DNA of 64,000 nt from an uncultured Clostridia bacterium (GTDB lineage: Bacteria > Bacillota > Clostridia > Christensenellales > UBA1242): contig CAKVOE010000001.1 of NCBI GenBank assembly GCA_934778215.1, forward strand, positions 618,303 through 682,302, read 5' to 3'. Position numbers and translations under genes: made by a program. The notes beneath the pieces were generated by a model that did not search any database, was not told the origin of the DNA, and worked only from the letters and a program-made list of their open reading frames with translations. Shown here in pieces: positions 19,555 through 29,200 of the stretch (within the stretch, counting starts at the first letter, position 1; each line of letters begins with the position of its first letter).

Positions 19555-20223
19555 TTATAACGCTAGCAAACTGCCATTTCCTCTATTCATAGTCATATAA
19601 TAAAATTCGCTTTCGGTAAGAGAAGTAGTAGAACGATACATTCCAAGAGTAAGTTTTTTAACAACCTCTCCCGACAACCCACCAAAAATTAAACGGTTAG
19701 AAAATTTATAAAACAACCCTTCATTTAGTGCAAGCCTTTCAATTTGAGCGGTTGTAGCAATTACCGCCACACCAACTTCACTAGCCTTAGTAATCAAAAA
19801 GTTTAAAATTGGTTCAATTTCCAAAAAGTTTTCCATACGGCTAAACCTTTCTAAATTTTTTAATACCACCACAAGCCTTGCACCCGACTTTCTAAATTTT
19901 TTGTTATACTCGTCCATATTTTTGCACCTGTTTAGTGCCAAAAAAGTTGATAGGGTTTTAATGTAGTTATACACCTCTACCATTCCCTTTTTAATTTCGA
20001 CATCATCAGCATAGCACTTTGCACCAGCACATATTCCGCCCAGCACAATTTTTTGAATATCTCCTGCACCGGCATTTTCTAGCCCTACAAAAATATTCCC
20101 AATCACACTGTCTACAATCCCCTCTCTGCGGGCAACAATTAAGGTAGGTTTTTCGAGCGACAAAAAGTTGCTATCTCCCAAAACAATTTTCCCTAAATTA
20201 GTTCCATACTCTTTTTCTTTCAT
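19555..20223 (-). CDS. Stand-alone FtsK/SpoIIIE-like domain with lost ATPase motifs
   Basis: 222 residues. The order of segments follows an FtsK motor domain: LGKIVLG, then a strand leading to where Walker A (GxxGSGKS) should be, here ARREGIVDS; a Walker B-like strand RLVVVLKNLERF lacking the acidic pair; then FLITKASEVGVAVIATTAQ, like the conserved RAxGIHLVLATQ region; then FSNRLIFGG, like the FPxRIAF strand. The domain is recognisable, but nucleotide-binding residues are missing, so it is probably a non-catalytic paralogue. FtsK membrane and gamma domains are absent. The role is unknown. Structure prediction would settle the assignment. Confidence 0.55.
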   Translation of the reverse strand: MKEKEYGTNLGKIVLGDSNFLSLEKPTLIVARREGIVDSVIGNIFVGLENAGAGDIQKIVLGGICAGAKCYADDVEIKKGMVEVYNYIKTLSTFLALNRCKNMDEYNKKFRKSGARLVVVLKNLERFSRMENFLEIEPILNFLITKASEVGVAVIATTAQIERLALNEGLFYKFSNRLIFGGLSGEVVKKLTLGMYRSTTSLTESEFYYMTMNRGNGSLLAL

Positions 20224-20333
20224 TTGTTTATATTTCCTTTTTTTATTTCACTCAAAGTATAACATATAGATTGCACCAAAAGTGGTACTTTGTGTCATAT
20301 TCAAACATTTGTTTTATTTTTTTGCACAAAAAA

Positions 20334-20362
20334 GGCTAAGTCTTTTTTGGTAAGACTTAGCC
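20334..20362 (-). terminator. Terminator of the ABC-2 exporter operon
   Basis: GGCTAAGTCTT and AAGACTTAGCC form a perfect 11-bp stem; the minus strand continues TTTTTTG. Confidence 0.9.
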
Positions 20363-20413
20363 CCAAATGCAAAATTCGCTTTATTTAACTACACAATTAT
20401 TATTAAAACATAA

Positions 20414-21313
20414 CTATAAACTATTGTGCTTTTTTCTTATATTCGCAATAAGCAAAATTCCGCCAATAATTAGCACAATCGAAATTGCAACAACGGCATA
20501 AAGTGCTTCTACACTCACCGTCTTTCCAAACACTGTTAAGTTGCAATCTACACTGTCCTTAATTTTTTCAATAGCCTCTGCTGAAAGCCCGCTAGCCTTC
20601 ATTTCTCGCACAATGCCCCGCATAAACCCATTTCTAATAAGGCTGGTTGCATAGGTGCTTGGCAAAATTCCTAACAGATTTTGTAGCCAACTATCAAATT
20701 GCGAAAGTGGCATATACGCACCACAAATAAAGCCATACCCTGCCGAAATCACCGTTCCAACTGCTGTGCCTTGCCCATTGGTCTTTAAATTCATATTAAT
20801 AATGCTCGAAAGTGCCGTACCAAACAACGTAAGCAAAACACAATCTAGCATTATTACAACAACATCTAACACACTAAAAAACCAGCCCGAAATAGCAATA
20901 TAAATAAAGCCCAGTGCAAGCGTAGCAAAACTAATAATTAAGGTTGTAAAAAATGTTCCCAAAAAGTACGCCAAAAAGACAGTTGACCCGCTAACAGGAG
21001 CCACCAAAAAATCTTTGTAAATGCCGTTTGCCTTATCTTGCACCATAATAAGGTTAGAGCAAAAAGCAACGGTAACACAACTAACGGCAATTAGCGAAGA
21101 AACCAACTCTACCGCCACGGTGCCGTCTATTAGTTTAGACGACAAAACGCCATCAGGAACACCTTTTGCTAGCCCATCGGTATAAATTTTACCCAAAAAA
21201 GTAACATATAGCACCAAAAGAATTATAGGAGTTATAAGTGCGGTAAAAAACATTCCCTTGTCTTTAAAAAACAATTTAATATTGCGATTTGTCATACAAA
21301 AAAGCGTTTTCAT
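20414..21313 (-). CDS. ABC-2 type exporter permease
   Basis: 299 residues with about six membrane segments: one near residues 22-44, an extracellular loop to about 62, then segments near 62-88, 105-135, 140-167, 185-205, and one at the C-terminus before KKHNSL. The central VQDKANGIYKDFLVAPVSG is the cytoplasmic coupling motif of ABC-2 permeases of the DrrB/YadH type. Its start codon directly follows the stop of the ATPase gene, so they form a two-gene operon. Substrate unknown; lipids, polysaccharides and drugs are typical for the family. Confidence 0.9.
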   Translation of the reverse strand: MKTLFCMTNRNIKLFFKDKGMFFTALITPIILLVLYVTFLGKIYTDGLAKGVPDGVLSSKLIDGTVAVELVSSLIAVSCVTVAFCSNLIMVQDKANGIYKDFLVAPVSGSTVFLAYFLGTFFTTLIISFATLALGFIYIAISGWFFSVLDVVVIMLDCVLLTLFGTALSSIINMNLKTNGQGTAVGTVISAGYGFICGAYMPLSQFDSWLQNLLGILPSTYATSLIRNGFMRGIVREMKASGLSAEAIEKIKDSVDCNLTVFGKTVSVEALYAVVAISIVLIIGGILLIANIRKKHNSL

Positions 21314-22222
21314 TTAGTTGCCTCCTTCTAGTTTTTTGCCGGTAACATTCAAAAATACATCGTCCATTTTGCCCTTAGTGACCTCAAAGTCGCAAAACAA
21401 CTCCGCATTATTTGTAAACATATCAAGCACTTCTTTTACGCTACCAACCTCCACCCTTATTCCACTTTTTGTAATTGTGTACGGTTTATTTAGTGCCTGC
21501 ACCGCTTTTTCGCTAACCCCATAAAAGGTAACAAAGTCGCCAGTGTAGGCGTTTTTTAGTTCTATTGGAGTGCCACGGGCCACAATTTTGCCAGCATCCA
21601 AAATTACTACATAGTCAGCATCTGTCGTTTCTTCCATATAGTGTGTCGTCAAAAAAACCGTCATACCAAGTTCTTTTCTAAACTCATTAACAACTTCCCA
21701 CATCAGCCTTCTGGTATACGGGTCCAACCCCGTGGTAGGCTCGTCCAAAATTAGTATTTTAGGCGAATGCAACAACGCTCTTGCAACATCAATTCGTCTT
21801 CTTTGCCCGCCAGACAACTTGCAAACCGCCCGCTTTAAAATATCCGTAAATTCCAATTTAGAAGCCAAATAATTGATTCGCTTTTTTGCTTCGTCACCCG
21901 TAATGTTATACAAACTTGCACGAGCGTACAAATTTTCTTCTACCGACAAAAAGCCATCTAGCACCGAATTTTGAAAAACTACTCCCAAAATATTAGATAT
22001 TTCGGACATACTCCTATCTACATCTAACCCATTAATTAAAACGCTTCCGCTGTCTTTTTTCTGTGTACCGCACATAATAGAAATTGTAGTGCTTTTCCCG
22101 GCACCGTTTACGCCCAAAAAGGCAAACAGTTCACCTTTCCTTACCACAAAAGAAATATCATCAACCGCTCTAACCTCTCCAAAATGTTTTTTTAGACCGC
22201 TTATCTCAATTATATTTTCCAT
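21314..22222 (-). CDS. ABC-2 exporter ATP-binding protein (DrrA/CcmA type)
   Basis: 302 residues. Walker A is GVNGAGKST (about 37-45), the signature is LSGGQRRR (about 137-144), Walker B is ILILDEPTTGLD, and the switch His lies in LTTHYMEE. The C-terminal extension (about 225-302) is the regulatory part seen in drug and lipid exporters. It energises the permease encoded directly after it. AGGAAAAG is the ribosome binding site. Confidence 0.94.
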   Translation of the reverse strand: MENIIEISGLKKHFGEVRAVDDISFVVRKGELFAFLGVNGAGKSTTISIMCGTQKKDSGSVLINGLDVDRSMSEISNILGVVFQNSVLDGFLSVEENLYARASLYNITGDEAKKRINYLASKLEFTDILKRAVCKLSGGQRRRIDVARALLHSPKILILDEPTTGLDPYTRRLMWEVVNEFRKELGMTVFLTTHYMEETTDADYVVILDAGKIVARGTPIELKNAYTGDFVTFYGVSEKAVQALNKPYTITKSGIRVEVGSVKEVLDMFTNNAELFCDFEVTKGKMDDVFLNVTGKKLEGGN

Positions 22223-22357
22223 CTACTTTTCCTAACAAAAATTTAATTTTATATCTTAATTTTAATAACTTTGGGTTCATTTGTCAATCTATTTAAAAAA
22301 CTTGCTACACCTATTTGTATATTAGTTTTTTGTTTTTTTGTTAAAAAGATAAAAAAT

Positions 22358-22382
22358 AGGAAGAAACCCAAAATTTCTTCCT
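22358..22382 (-). terminator. Terminator downstream of the first LRR gene
   Basis: AGGAAGAAA and TTTCTTCCT form a perfect 9-bp stem; the minus strand continues with a T-rich tract. It lies about 160 bases past the stop codon. Confidence 0.8.
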
Positions 22383-22452
22383 AATCATCTTTTGTTTTTT
22401 AATAGACCCCAGCGGGGTTCACTTCATTTTGTCATTTTTTTGTTTAATTTTA

Positions 22453-22575
22453 TTCCATTTTATAAAATATGTTTTATATTCGCCAACTAGTGTGTAACGC
22501 TCATTTTTGCTAATTTTATTATATCTTTATAAAATATAGTTTGTGTTAGCCAACTATTGTGCAAAACTCATTATA
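22453..22575. repeat. Duplicated 3' end of an LRR gene
   Basis: Two similar stretches of about 55 bp, 67 bp apart, share TTTATAAAATAT, GCCAACTA and CTCATT. The second overlaps the last codons of the 22546 gene (NEFCTIVG, stop). The first would encode NERYTLVGE in the same strand. This looks like a decayed copy of the C-terminal coding end. Confidence 0.5.
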
Positions 22576-23934
22576 ATAATAGTTTTCTGTGTTATCCTCA
22601 ATTAGCAACTTAATCAATTCATAACTTTCTTTTTTGTCTACCATAATAGAATAGTCGCCACCATATCCGCCGTTTGCAAGTTTTCGCATTACCAAAAGCG
22701 TATTATTTTTTAAAACCTTTACCGCTTTTAAGGAGTCACACCCTACAAAGGCATTTTTTCTAATAGTAAACTGTTCGGTGTCAAATTCTAGTGTACTTAA
22801 ATTTTTGCAACCATTAAAGGCATCTCTCATAATTTCCACATTTGCATTTTCAAACACAACACTTTTTACATAATTGTTACCCGAAAATGCTCCGTCTGCA
22901 ATCGCAATATCTGCAAGTGCATCACCATTTTTACCATAAATGCCCGTTGTTTCGCTATTAATTATCATATTTTCTATTTGATTTACAATTGCAAAATCGC
23001 TAAGCCCAACAACGGTGTTACCAACAACTACAAACACCTTTTCAGAATGTTCTTTTAGCATATATCTATTCATTCTTACATTTCGGTTATATTTAATATC
23101 TATTAGTCTAAACAATTGGCTTATAGTTGCACTTTTGCTCGCATCAATTTTTCTTTCTACCAAAAGTTCAATGTTGTGTGTAGTACTAATACCAAAGAAA
23201 TTATTGTCTATATTTTTAAGCACTTCACCACTTTCTATAATCATTTCATATACAGCGGTAGCACCAGCAAATGCGTTTTCGCCAACGCTTAATACCGACT
23301 TATAAATTTCTATTTTGTTTAACTTTTTGCAATCGGTAAAGGCGTTGTTACTAACTTGCAACTTGTAGGTTTTAGTAGGTCTTGTTACCACATTGCCATC
23401 AACTTCTAAGCCCAAATACAACTCTTCTATATTACTATTTTTAAAAGCGTTTTTGCCTACAACCATATATGATGCAGGAACAACTACTCTTTTAATTTTT
23501 GCATTGGCATCATCGCCATACACGCAAAAGGCATTTGTTGCAACACCCACAACCCTACCGCCCAAAGTCGTTTCGGTTGGCAAAATTAGGTTGCCATTAA
23601 AGTTAAGTCCTGTATCTTTAAAACCTGTAATAAAATAGTTATCACCAATTTTAATATATTCATAAATAGAGGCATCATTCAAATAGCCATCTTTATTTTC
23701 TGGTTCATCAGGAATTATTGGAACATCAGGAACAATAGGCTCATCGCTACCACTATTATTGTCGTCATCTTTAATATTAGATTCTTGATTAGAATTATTG
23801 TTTGCACCACCGCCGTTATTTACATTGCCCTTTTTGCGATAGTAAACAAAACCCAACGCCCCAACACTAACAATAGCCAAAACAATAATGGTTATAATCA
23901 ATAATCTTATAAAACTATCCTTTCTGCTCGTCAT
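22546..23934 (-). CDS. BspA-like leucine-rich repeat protein, membrane-anchored
   Basis: 462 residues. A short cytoplasmic head (MTSRKDSFIRLL) and one membrane segment (about 11-31) are followed by a Gly/Asn/Asp-rich linker. The ectodomain contains BspA/LRR_5 repeats, visible as A(F)xG/NCxxLxxIxI, for example AFTDCKKLNKIEIYK and AFNGCKNLSTLEFD. The module GNYFITGFKDTGL leading to GRVVGVATNAF recurs in the two neighbouring genes. Such repeats form curved solenoids that bind proteins or host surfaces. Promoter and AGGGGGA site are clear. It is the smallest of three tandem paralogues. Confidence 0.9.
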   Translation of the reverse strand: MTSRKDSFIRLLIITIIVLAIVSVGALGFVYYRKKGNVNNGGGANNNSNQESNIKDDDNNSGSDEPIVPDVPIIPDEPENKDGYLNDASIYEYIKIGDNYFITGFKDTGLNFNGNLILPTETTLGGRVVGVATNAFCVYGDDANAKIKRVVVPASYMVVGKNAFKNSNIEELYLGLEVDGNVVTRPTKTYKLQVSNNAFTDCKKLNKIEIYKSVLSVGENAFAGATAVYEMIIESGEVLKNIDNNFFGISTTHNIELLVERKIDASKSATISQLFRLIDIKYNRNVRMNRYMLKEHSEKVFVVVGNTVVGLSDFAIVNQIENMIINSETTGIYGKNGDALADIAIADGAFSGNNYVKSVVFENANVEIMRDAFNGCKNLSTLEFDTEQFTIRKNAFVGCDSLKAVKVLKNNTLLVMRKLANGGYGGDYSIMVDKKESYELIKLLIEDNTENYYYNEFCTIVG

Positions 23935-23969
23935 AAAGATTGTCCCCCTTAATCTTCATTAGTACATAT

Positions 23970-23997
23970 ATTTTACCACAAAATGTCAATTTGTCAA
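23970..23997 (-). promoter_or_regulatory. Promoter of the 22546 LRR gene
   Basis: Minus-strand TTGACA, 16-base spacer, TAAAAT followed by ATATG. Nearly the same text precedes the next LRR gene. Confidence 0.75.
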
Positions 23998-24172
23998 TAC
24001 CCCTCCCGCAAAAACAATTGCAAAACGCACACATTTTGAGAATATTTTTGCGTAAAATTTAGTATTTGCCAACCAACCCACACCAGTTTGCCAAAAATTA
24101 AATTTTAGTAAAAAAATAATCCATGGGTAAATGTTGTAAACCTCGGGTCAACCCAGCAATTTTTTAATAAAA

Positions 24173-24206
24173 AAGTGAACCAACAAGGTTTCCCTTTTGG
24201 TTCACT
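24173..24206 (-). terminator. Terminator after the second LRR gene
   Basis: AGTGAACC and GGTTCACT pair; the minus strand continues with a T-rich tract. The stem is identical to that at 15436-15463. Confidence 0.85.
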
Positions 24207-24231
24207 AATAGGTTTAGTTTTTTTTACCCAA

Positions 24232-25992
24232 CTATTTTACTCTTACAAGTCTTCCACCTGTATAGTTATTAATAGACAAAACAAATAACAATGATTCTAT
24301 TTTTAAAGCATTTTTACTACTATCGCTATCAAGGGTAAGTTCGACATCGCCCACATCACTAGTTTCGTTTTCATACCTAAATACGACACTTTGACCTTCT
24401 TCTAATTCAAATCTTACTTTGTTAAATACCATTTCGTTGTTAGCGGTCATCAAAAATACATCTAGGTTAATGGTATTAATGTTTGCACCAACATATAGTT
24501 CACGATCATAATTAGGGAAAGAGTTTGCAAGTGCTAATAGCATACTTTTAGAATTTTCTTTAACGCCTACAATTTTGTCGCCCGATACTTGAATAAAACT
24601 ATTAATGTCAACTGCGCCATATTCTCTTTCTGGGTGAGCCTTTAATTCGCTTGCAATACCGTTTTCAAACAAATAACTCTTACCACTAATTTGGTAGTTA
24701 CCCATTGCAATATAAGAATCGGTAATTGTAATAGAGTCGCTAGTCTTTGTAATTGTTACAGTAGATGCGCTATTTAAAATTTTGTAAATAGCGTTCATTT
24801 GCATAAATTCTTCTAAGTCACGAACATAAATTACATCGCCTTTTTTGTTTGGAGCATAGCCACCAGCAGGAGCACCAGCATATTTTTGAATTTTAATTGT
24901 GCCAGCATAAGATTGTTGTGCTACAAAATAATTCCAGTAGTTAACATTTTTTAGTGTAAACTCGCCAGATAATTCACAGTTTTCAAATGCGTACATATTA
25001 ATTTTTCTAACTACACCAAATTTTGCCGTCTTAACATTTGCATTCATAAATGCACAACGGTCAATTAGCAATTCAGATTGTTCGTTTGTGCTTTCTATAC
25101 TTTCTATTGCACTGTTATAAAAAGCAAATTCGCCAATAGTTTGTATGCCTTCGCCCATCTTCAAACTTTTTGCTGATGTGTTACCTGCAAAAGCACTTGC
25201 ACCAATTGCTACAACTTTAATACCGCTTGTAAATTCTTTGTTTAGGTCTATGGTAGATAATTGTTTTGCACTACCTGCACTTGTAAAGCCCAAAACCACG
25301 CCCTTTACAATTTTGTAATCGGTAGTATTAAAGAAATATCTGTTATAACTATTATTATTTAAGTTTTCTTCTTCTACCAAATAAAAATCGGTATCATTAA
25401 GCATTGTGTTAGAGCCATCATCAACTTTGGTATTTACCAAAATTTCAACATTTTTACGGTTATCTCCGCTTAGTCCAAACAAGTTTTCGTCTAAACCGTT
25501 ATAAATATCTTTGCTATCAACCACAATTCTTTTAACAGGTTTAGCATTGTTAAATGCATCATCTGCAATTTCTTTGTAGCCTTCTGGAATATAAATTTCG
25601 TTAACTTCTTTATCACTTTCTACCAGTCCGCCAACCACACCAATAACTTTATCGCCATCAGGTGTTTTGTCTGGTAATACAATTTTACCATTTTCATCAA
25701 TAGCGTCTTCGCCAATTTCATCTACAAACCACTCGCCATCAATTTCTATAAACTTGTAATCAAAATTGTTGTTAGGGTTTGGTGTAGGATTAGGCTTGTT
25801 TTCGCCAGCGCCAGTTTCGGTAATTTCGGTTTTACCATTGCCTTTGCTAGAATTCCCCCCGTTCACAACGCCATCAAAAATTCCTGAGCCGACCAAAGCA
25901 AAAGTGCCGACAGCCAAAATTGCAGTGCATACAATACCTACGCAAAACAATCTTAAAAAACTATCTAACTTTTTTCTTCCTTCTTTTCTCAT
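24232..25992 (-). CDS. BspA-like leucine-rich repeat protein, membrane-anchored
   Basis: 586 residues. The head RKKLDSFLRLF matches the DSFIRLL of the previous paralogue. It is followed by a membrane segment (about 13-34), a Gly/Asn/Pro-rich linker and an ectodomain with scattered LRR_5 repeats (ASAFAGNTSAKSLKMGEGI, AFYNSAIESIE, AFENCELSGEFTLK). The repeats are less regular than in the other two, and the C-terminal 100 residues look like a different beta-rich domain. The stop is TAG. Role inferred as surface binding. Confidence 0.88.
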   Translation of the reverse strand: MRKEGRKKLDSFLRLFCVGIVCTAILAVGTFALVGSGIFDGVVNGGNSSKGNGKTEITETGAGENKPNPTPNPNNNFDYKFIEIDGEWFVDEIGEDAIDENGKIVLPDKTPDGDKVIGVVGGLVESDKEVNEIYIPEGYKEIADDAFNNAKPVKRIVVDSKDIYNGLDENLFGLSGDNRKNVEILVNTKVDDGSNTMLNDTDFYLVEEENLNNNSYNRYFFNTTDYKIVKGVVLGFTSAGSAKQLSTIDLNKEFTSGIKVVAIGASAFAGNTSAKSLKMGEGIQTIGEFAFYNSAIESIESTNEQSELLIDRCAFMNANVKTAKFGVVRKINMYAFENCELSGEFTLKNVNYWNYFVAQQSYAGTIKIQKYAGAPAGGYAPNKKGDVIYVRDLEEFMQMNAIYKILNSASTVTITKTSDSITITDSYIAMGNYQISGKSYLFENGIASELKAHPEREYGAVDINSFIQVSGDKIVGVKENSKSMLLALANSFPNYDRELYVGANINTINLDVFLMTANNEMVFNKVRFELEEGQSVVFRYENETSDVGDVELTLDSDSSKNALKIESLLFVLSINNYTGGRLVRVK

Positions 25993-26020
25993 ATTTTCGT
26001 CCTCCCTTTATTTCGCATAT

Positions 26021-26048
26021 ATTTTACCATAAAATTGAATTTTGTCAA
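26021..26048 (-). promoter_or_regulatory. Promoter of the 24232 LRR gene
   Basis: Minus-strand TTGACA, 16-base spacer, TAAAAT, ATATG, in register with the promoter of the neighbouring LRR gene. Confidence 0.75.
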
Positions 26049-26146
26049 TATGTTTTATAAAAAAATATAGGATAATTTTTTACACATTTTGTGTAACTTT
26101 ACCCTATGTTTTTATTTCTTGTTAATTATATGTTTCAAGCAAATTA

Positions 26147-26184
26147 TGCAAGTTTTAGTTTTGTAAGCCAAACCAAAACTTGCA
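26147..26184 (-). terminator. Hairpin after the third LRR gene
   Basis: TGCAAGTTTT and AAAACTTGCA form a perfect 10-bp stem. The tail on the minus strand is only weakly T-rich, so terminator function is likely but not certain. Confidence 0.5.
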
Positions 26185-26237
26185 ACAAAACCTGATATGG
26201 TTTTTGCACACTTTGTAAGTATTTTTTAAACAATTTG

Positions 26238-29200
26238 CTAATTCTTTATCCAAACCAAATGCTTATATTGCTTATTAAAATAATATGCAAGACCACTGCC
26301 CGATGTGAAATCTTTGGTGCCAATAACTATTCCGCTAATAATAGGTTCATTTGCCTCAATTTCATAAAGCCCAAAACACAGCCCGTCAGCCAAAACAATG
26401 TTTGTAACGCTGGCGATTCCGTTGTTATTAAACACCAAATATGCTCCAATTTTTTCAATTCCGCTACCAAACACAAGTGTTTTTAAACCAAAACAATTAG
26501 AAAAACAATTTCCGCCAACCTCCCTAACAGAGTCGGTAAGTGTAACTGTTTCGCCCAAACTTTCGCAACCGCTAAAAGCACTTTCGCCAATTGTTATAAG
26601 CCCCTCATTAAATTGTACGCTTTCTAGCTTTATGCAATTATAAAAAGCAAACAGACCAATGCCAGAAAGGTTAGTTGGACAAACAAAACTTTCAAGACTC
26701 ACGCAGAACATAAACGCTCTATCGCCAATAACTTTTACATTTTCTAGCCCCGTTATAGTGGTAAGAGCAGAACAAGCTTTAAACATATTTGCCGAAATGG
26801 TTTCGATAGTTCCAAGGTCTACACATTTAAGGTTTTTGCAACCTTCAAACAAATTCGCTCCCACAGCAGTTACTCCTTCTGGCAACGCAATCTCTTCTAA
26901 ATATTCTAAACCCTTAAAGCAACCCTCTCCAAAACTCAAAGGAGCCGAACCGCTCTCAAATATGATATTTTTTACATTTTTTGCCCCAGCAAAAGCGTAG
27001 TCGCCAAAGGTTTTAACCTTGCTACCAACAATAATTTTTGTAGCCAAACTGCCGTCTAACGCATTTTTTGCAATCTCTTCTACAAATGCAGGAAGGCGTA
27101 ACTCATTTGCACTCTTCCCCTCTTCCGTTAAACCAACCAAGGTCTTGCCAAAAATGTTAAACATCTCTTTTTTTACCAAATCATAATCAAGCGAGCGCAA
27201 AATTGTTGCTGAGGTTTGTGGGTTTCCAAGCAAAACGCTTTCGCCATTTTTGTACCAATACAATTCATCAACAAATTGTACGCTTTGTAAATTGTTAAGT
27301 CCACTTATTGCCCCTACCTCAATTTTTTTAAGGGTAGACGGCAAAATTATTTTTATTATATTTTCACCAGCACCAATACTTCCACTTTTAATTTCGGTTA
27401 CGCCCTCTGGCACAACCAAAAGCGAAATTTTATTAATAGACGCCGTACAGCCTGTTACCACTCCATTTTCAATTACCAAAACCGCCTCATTTGCAATGGA
27501 AGTTGTTTTTATTCGCTCCAAAATTTCTGCGTTACCACTGCTGTTTTGTATGGTAAGTTCTTCTGTCCCAGCAAACCAGCCCGACTCCCTTTCAAATAAA
27601 AGCGAGGTTAAATTGGTGCAATTGTCAAATGCTCCCGCATTAATTCCTTTAACTGAGTTTGCCACAATAATTTTTGGTAGTCTACTATCGGCAGACTCTA
27701 TAAATCCGCTTTCATCTAGCACGTAAGGCGCCGAATAGGTTATAGCACGACCGCTCTTTAATACGTTTACAAGGTCGTACACACTTTCTATTGCCAAAAA
27801 ATTATCTCCACTCCACCAACCGCACACTCTTTCGCCAATGTTTAGTGTCAATATATTTAAACCCGCAAAAGCATTTTTGCCTATTTTAACGCAACTGTTA
27901 GGAATATTAACAACGGTTATAGCACTGCCACAAAAAGCACTTTCGCCAATTTCTAAAAGCCCTTCTGCCAAAGCACAAGTTTTTAGTGCAGTGCAGTTAT
28001 AAAAGGCATTTGCTCCAATTTTGGTTACACAACTAGGTAAAGTTACACTTCGTAGCGAAGTTGCTCCAAAAAACATATCATCTTCAATGACAGGATAGTT
28101 AAACTCGCTTTCAAACTCCACGCTTTCAAGACCTTTGCAATTTTTAAATACGCCCGCTTCTACAACTTGCAAGGTTTTTCCTAGTGTTAGTTTTTTTAGT
28201 TTTAAAACCCCTTCAAAGCAATTCTTTTTTAGCACGCTAAACTTAATGTTATCAAAGGTGTTAGCATTTAGCATAGCACAGTTTTTGAATGCATTTTCGC
28301 CAAACCAAGACACGCCATTTGGCAAATTAATTGTGGTTAAAGACCAGCAATTTTCAAAGGTGCCGTCTTCTATTTTTGTAATTAGTAAGCCCTCTTCTAT
28401 TGTTATTTTATTAAGGCTAGCACAATTTTTGAAGGCGTTTTTGCCAATCGACTTAACCGAATTTTTTATGGTAAAATCACTAAGACTTGTGCAATTTTCA
28501 AACGCCGAATCGCCAATTGTTACAAGCCCCACTCCGTCATAAACCAACTTTTCTAATGAGTCGCACCCTTTAAAGGCACGGTTTCCAATAGCAGAAATTC
28601 TTGCTTTTATGGAAAGCGATTTTAGGTTGTAACAAGTGTTAAAACAATCATCGCCAATGGCAGAAATATTAAGCCCGTTAACGCTTTCCGGAATTACAAT
28701 TTCGTTCAAGTTTTTTGCCAAACTATTAACGCCTACAACCACCCCACTATCTATGGTTAGTATGGTTTCAAACTTTGCGTATATAGTAATGGTTTTTTGT
28801 TTTTCTATTTCGCTTTCGGGTTTGCCCTCATCAAAATAGGTTATGTAGTTAAAAATATTATCATTTATTGCACTAATTGGTGTTTTAAAGTCAGCATCTA
28901 AATACCACCCGCAAAAAATAGAATATTCTTTGGTGGCAGGATAAAGTTCTCGTGGGTTTCCGCCTGTGCTATACGAAATTTTTTCGGTAGACCCACTCAA
29001 ATTGCGTTCGTCATTAACTCCGCCGTTGGTTTCAAAATCTATAAAAATTAGTCTTGGTAAAAATATGGCGTTAAGCGTAATATCTTCATTTAAACTTTGG
29101 TCTATTTTAGAATAAACCACACCGCTATCCGTTCGCCATTCTTTAAACCAATAACCCAATTTTCGAACCACCGGCAAAGAAATGGTGTTGTCTTCTAAGT

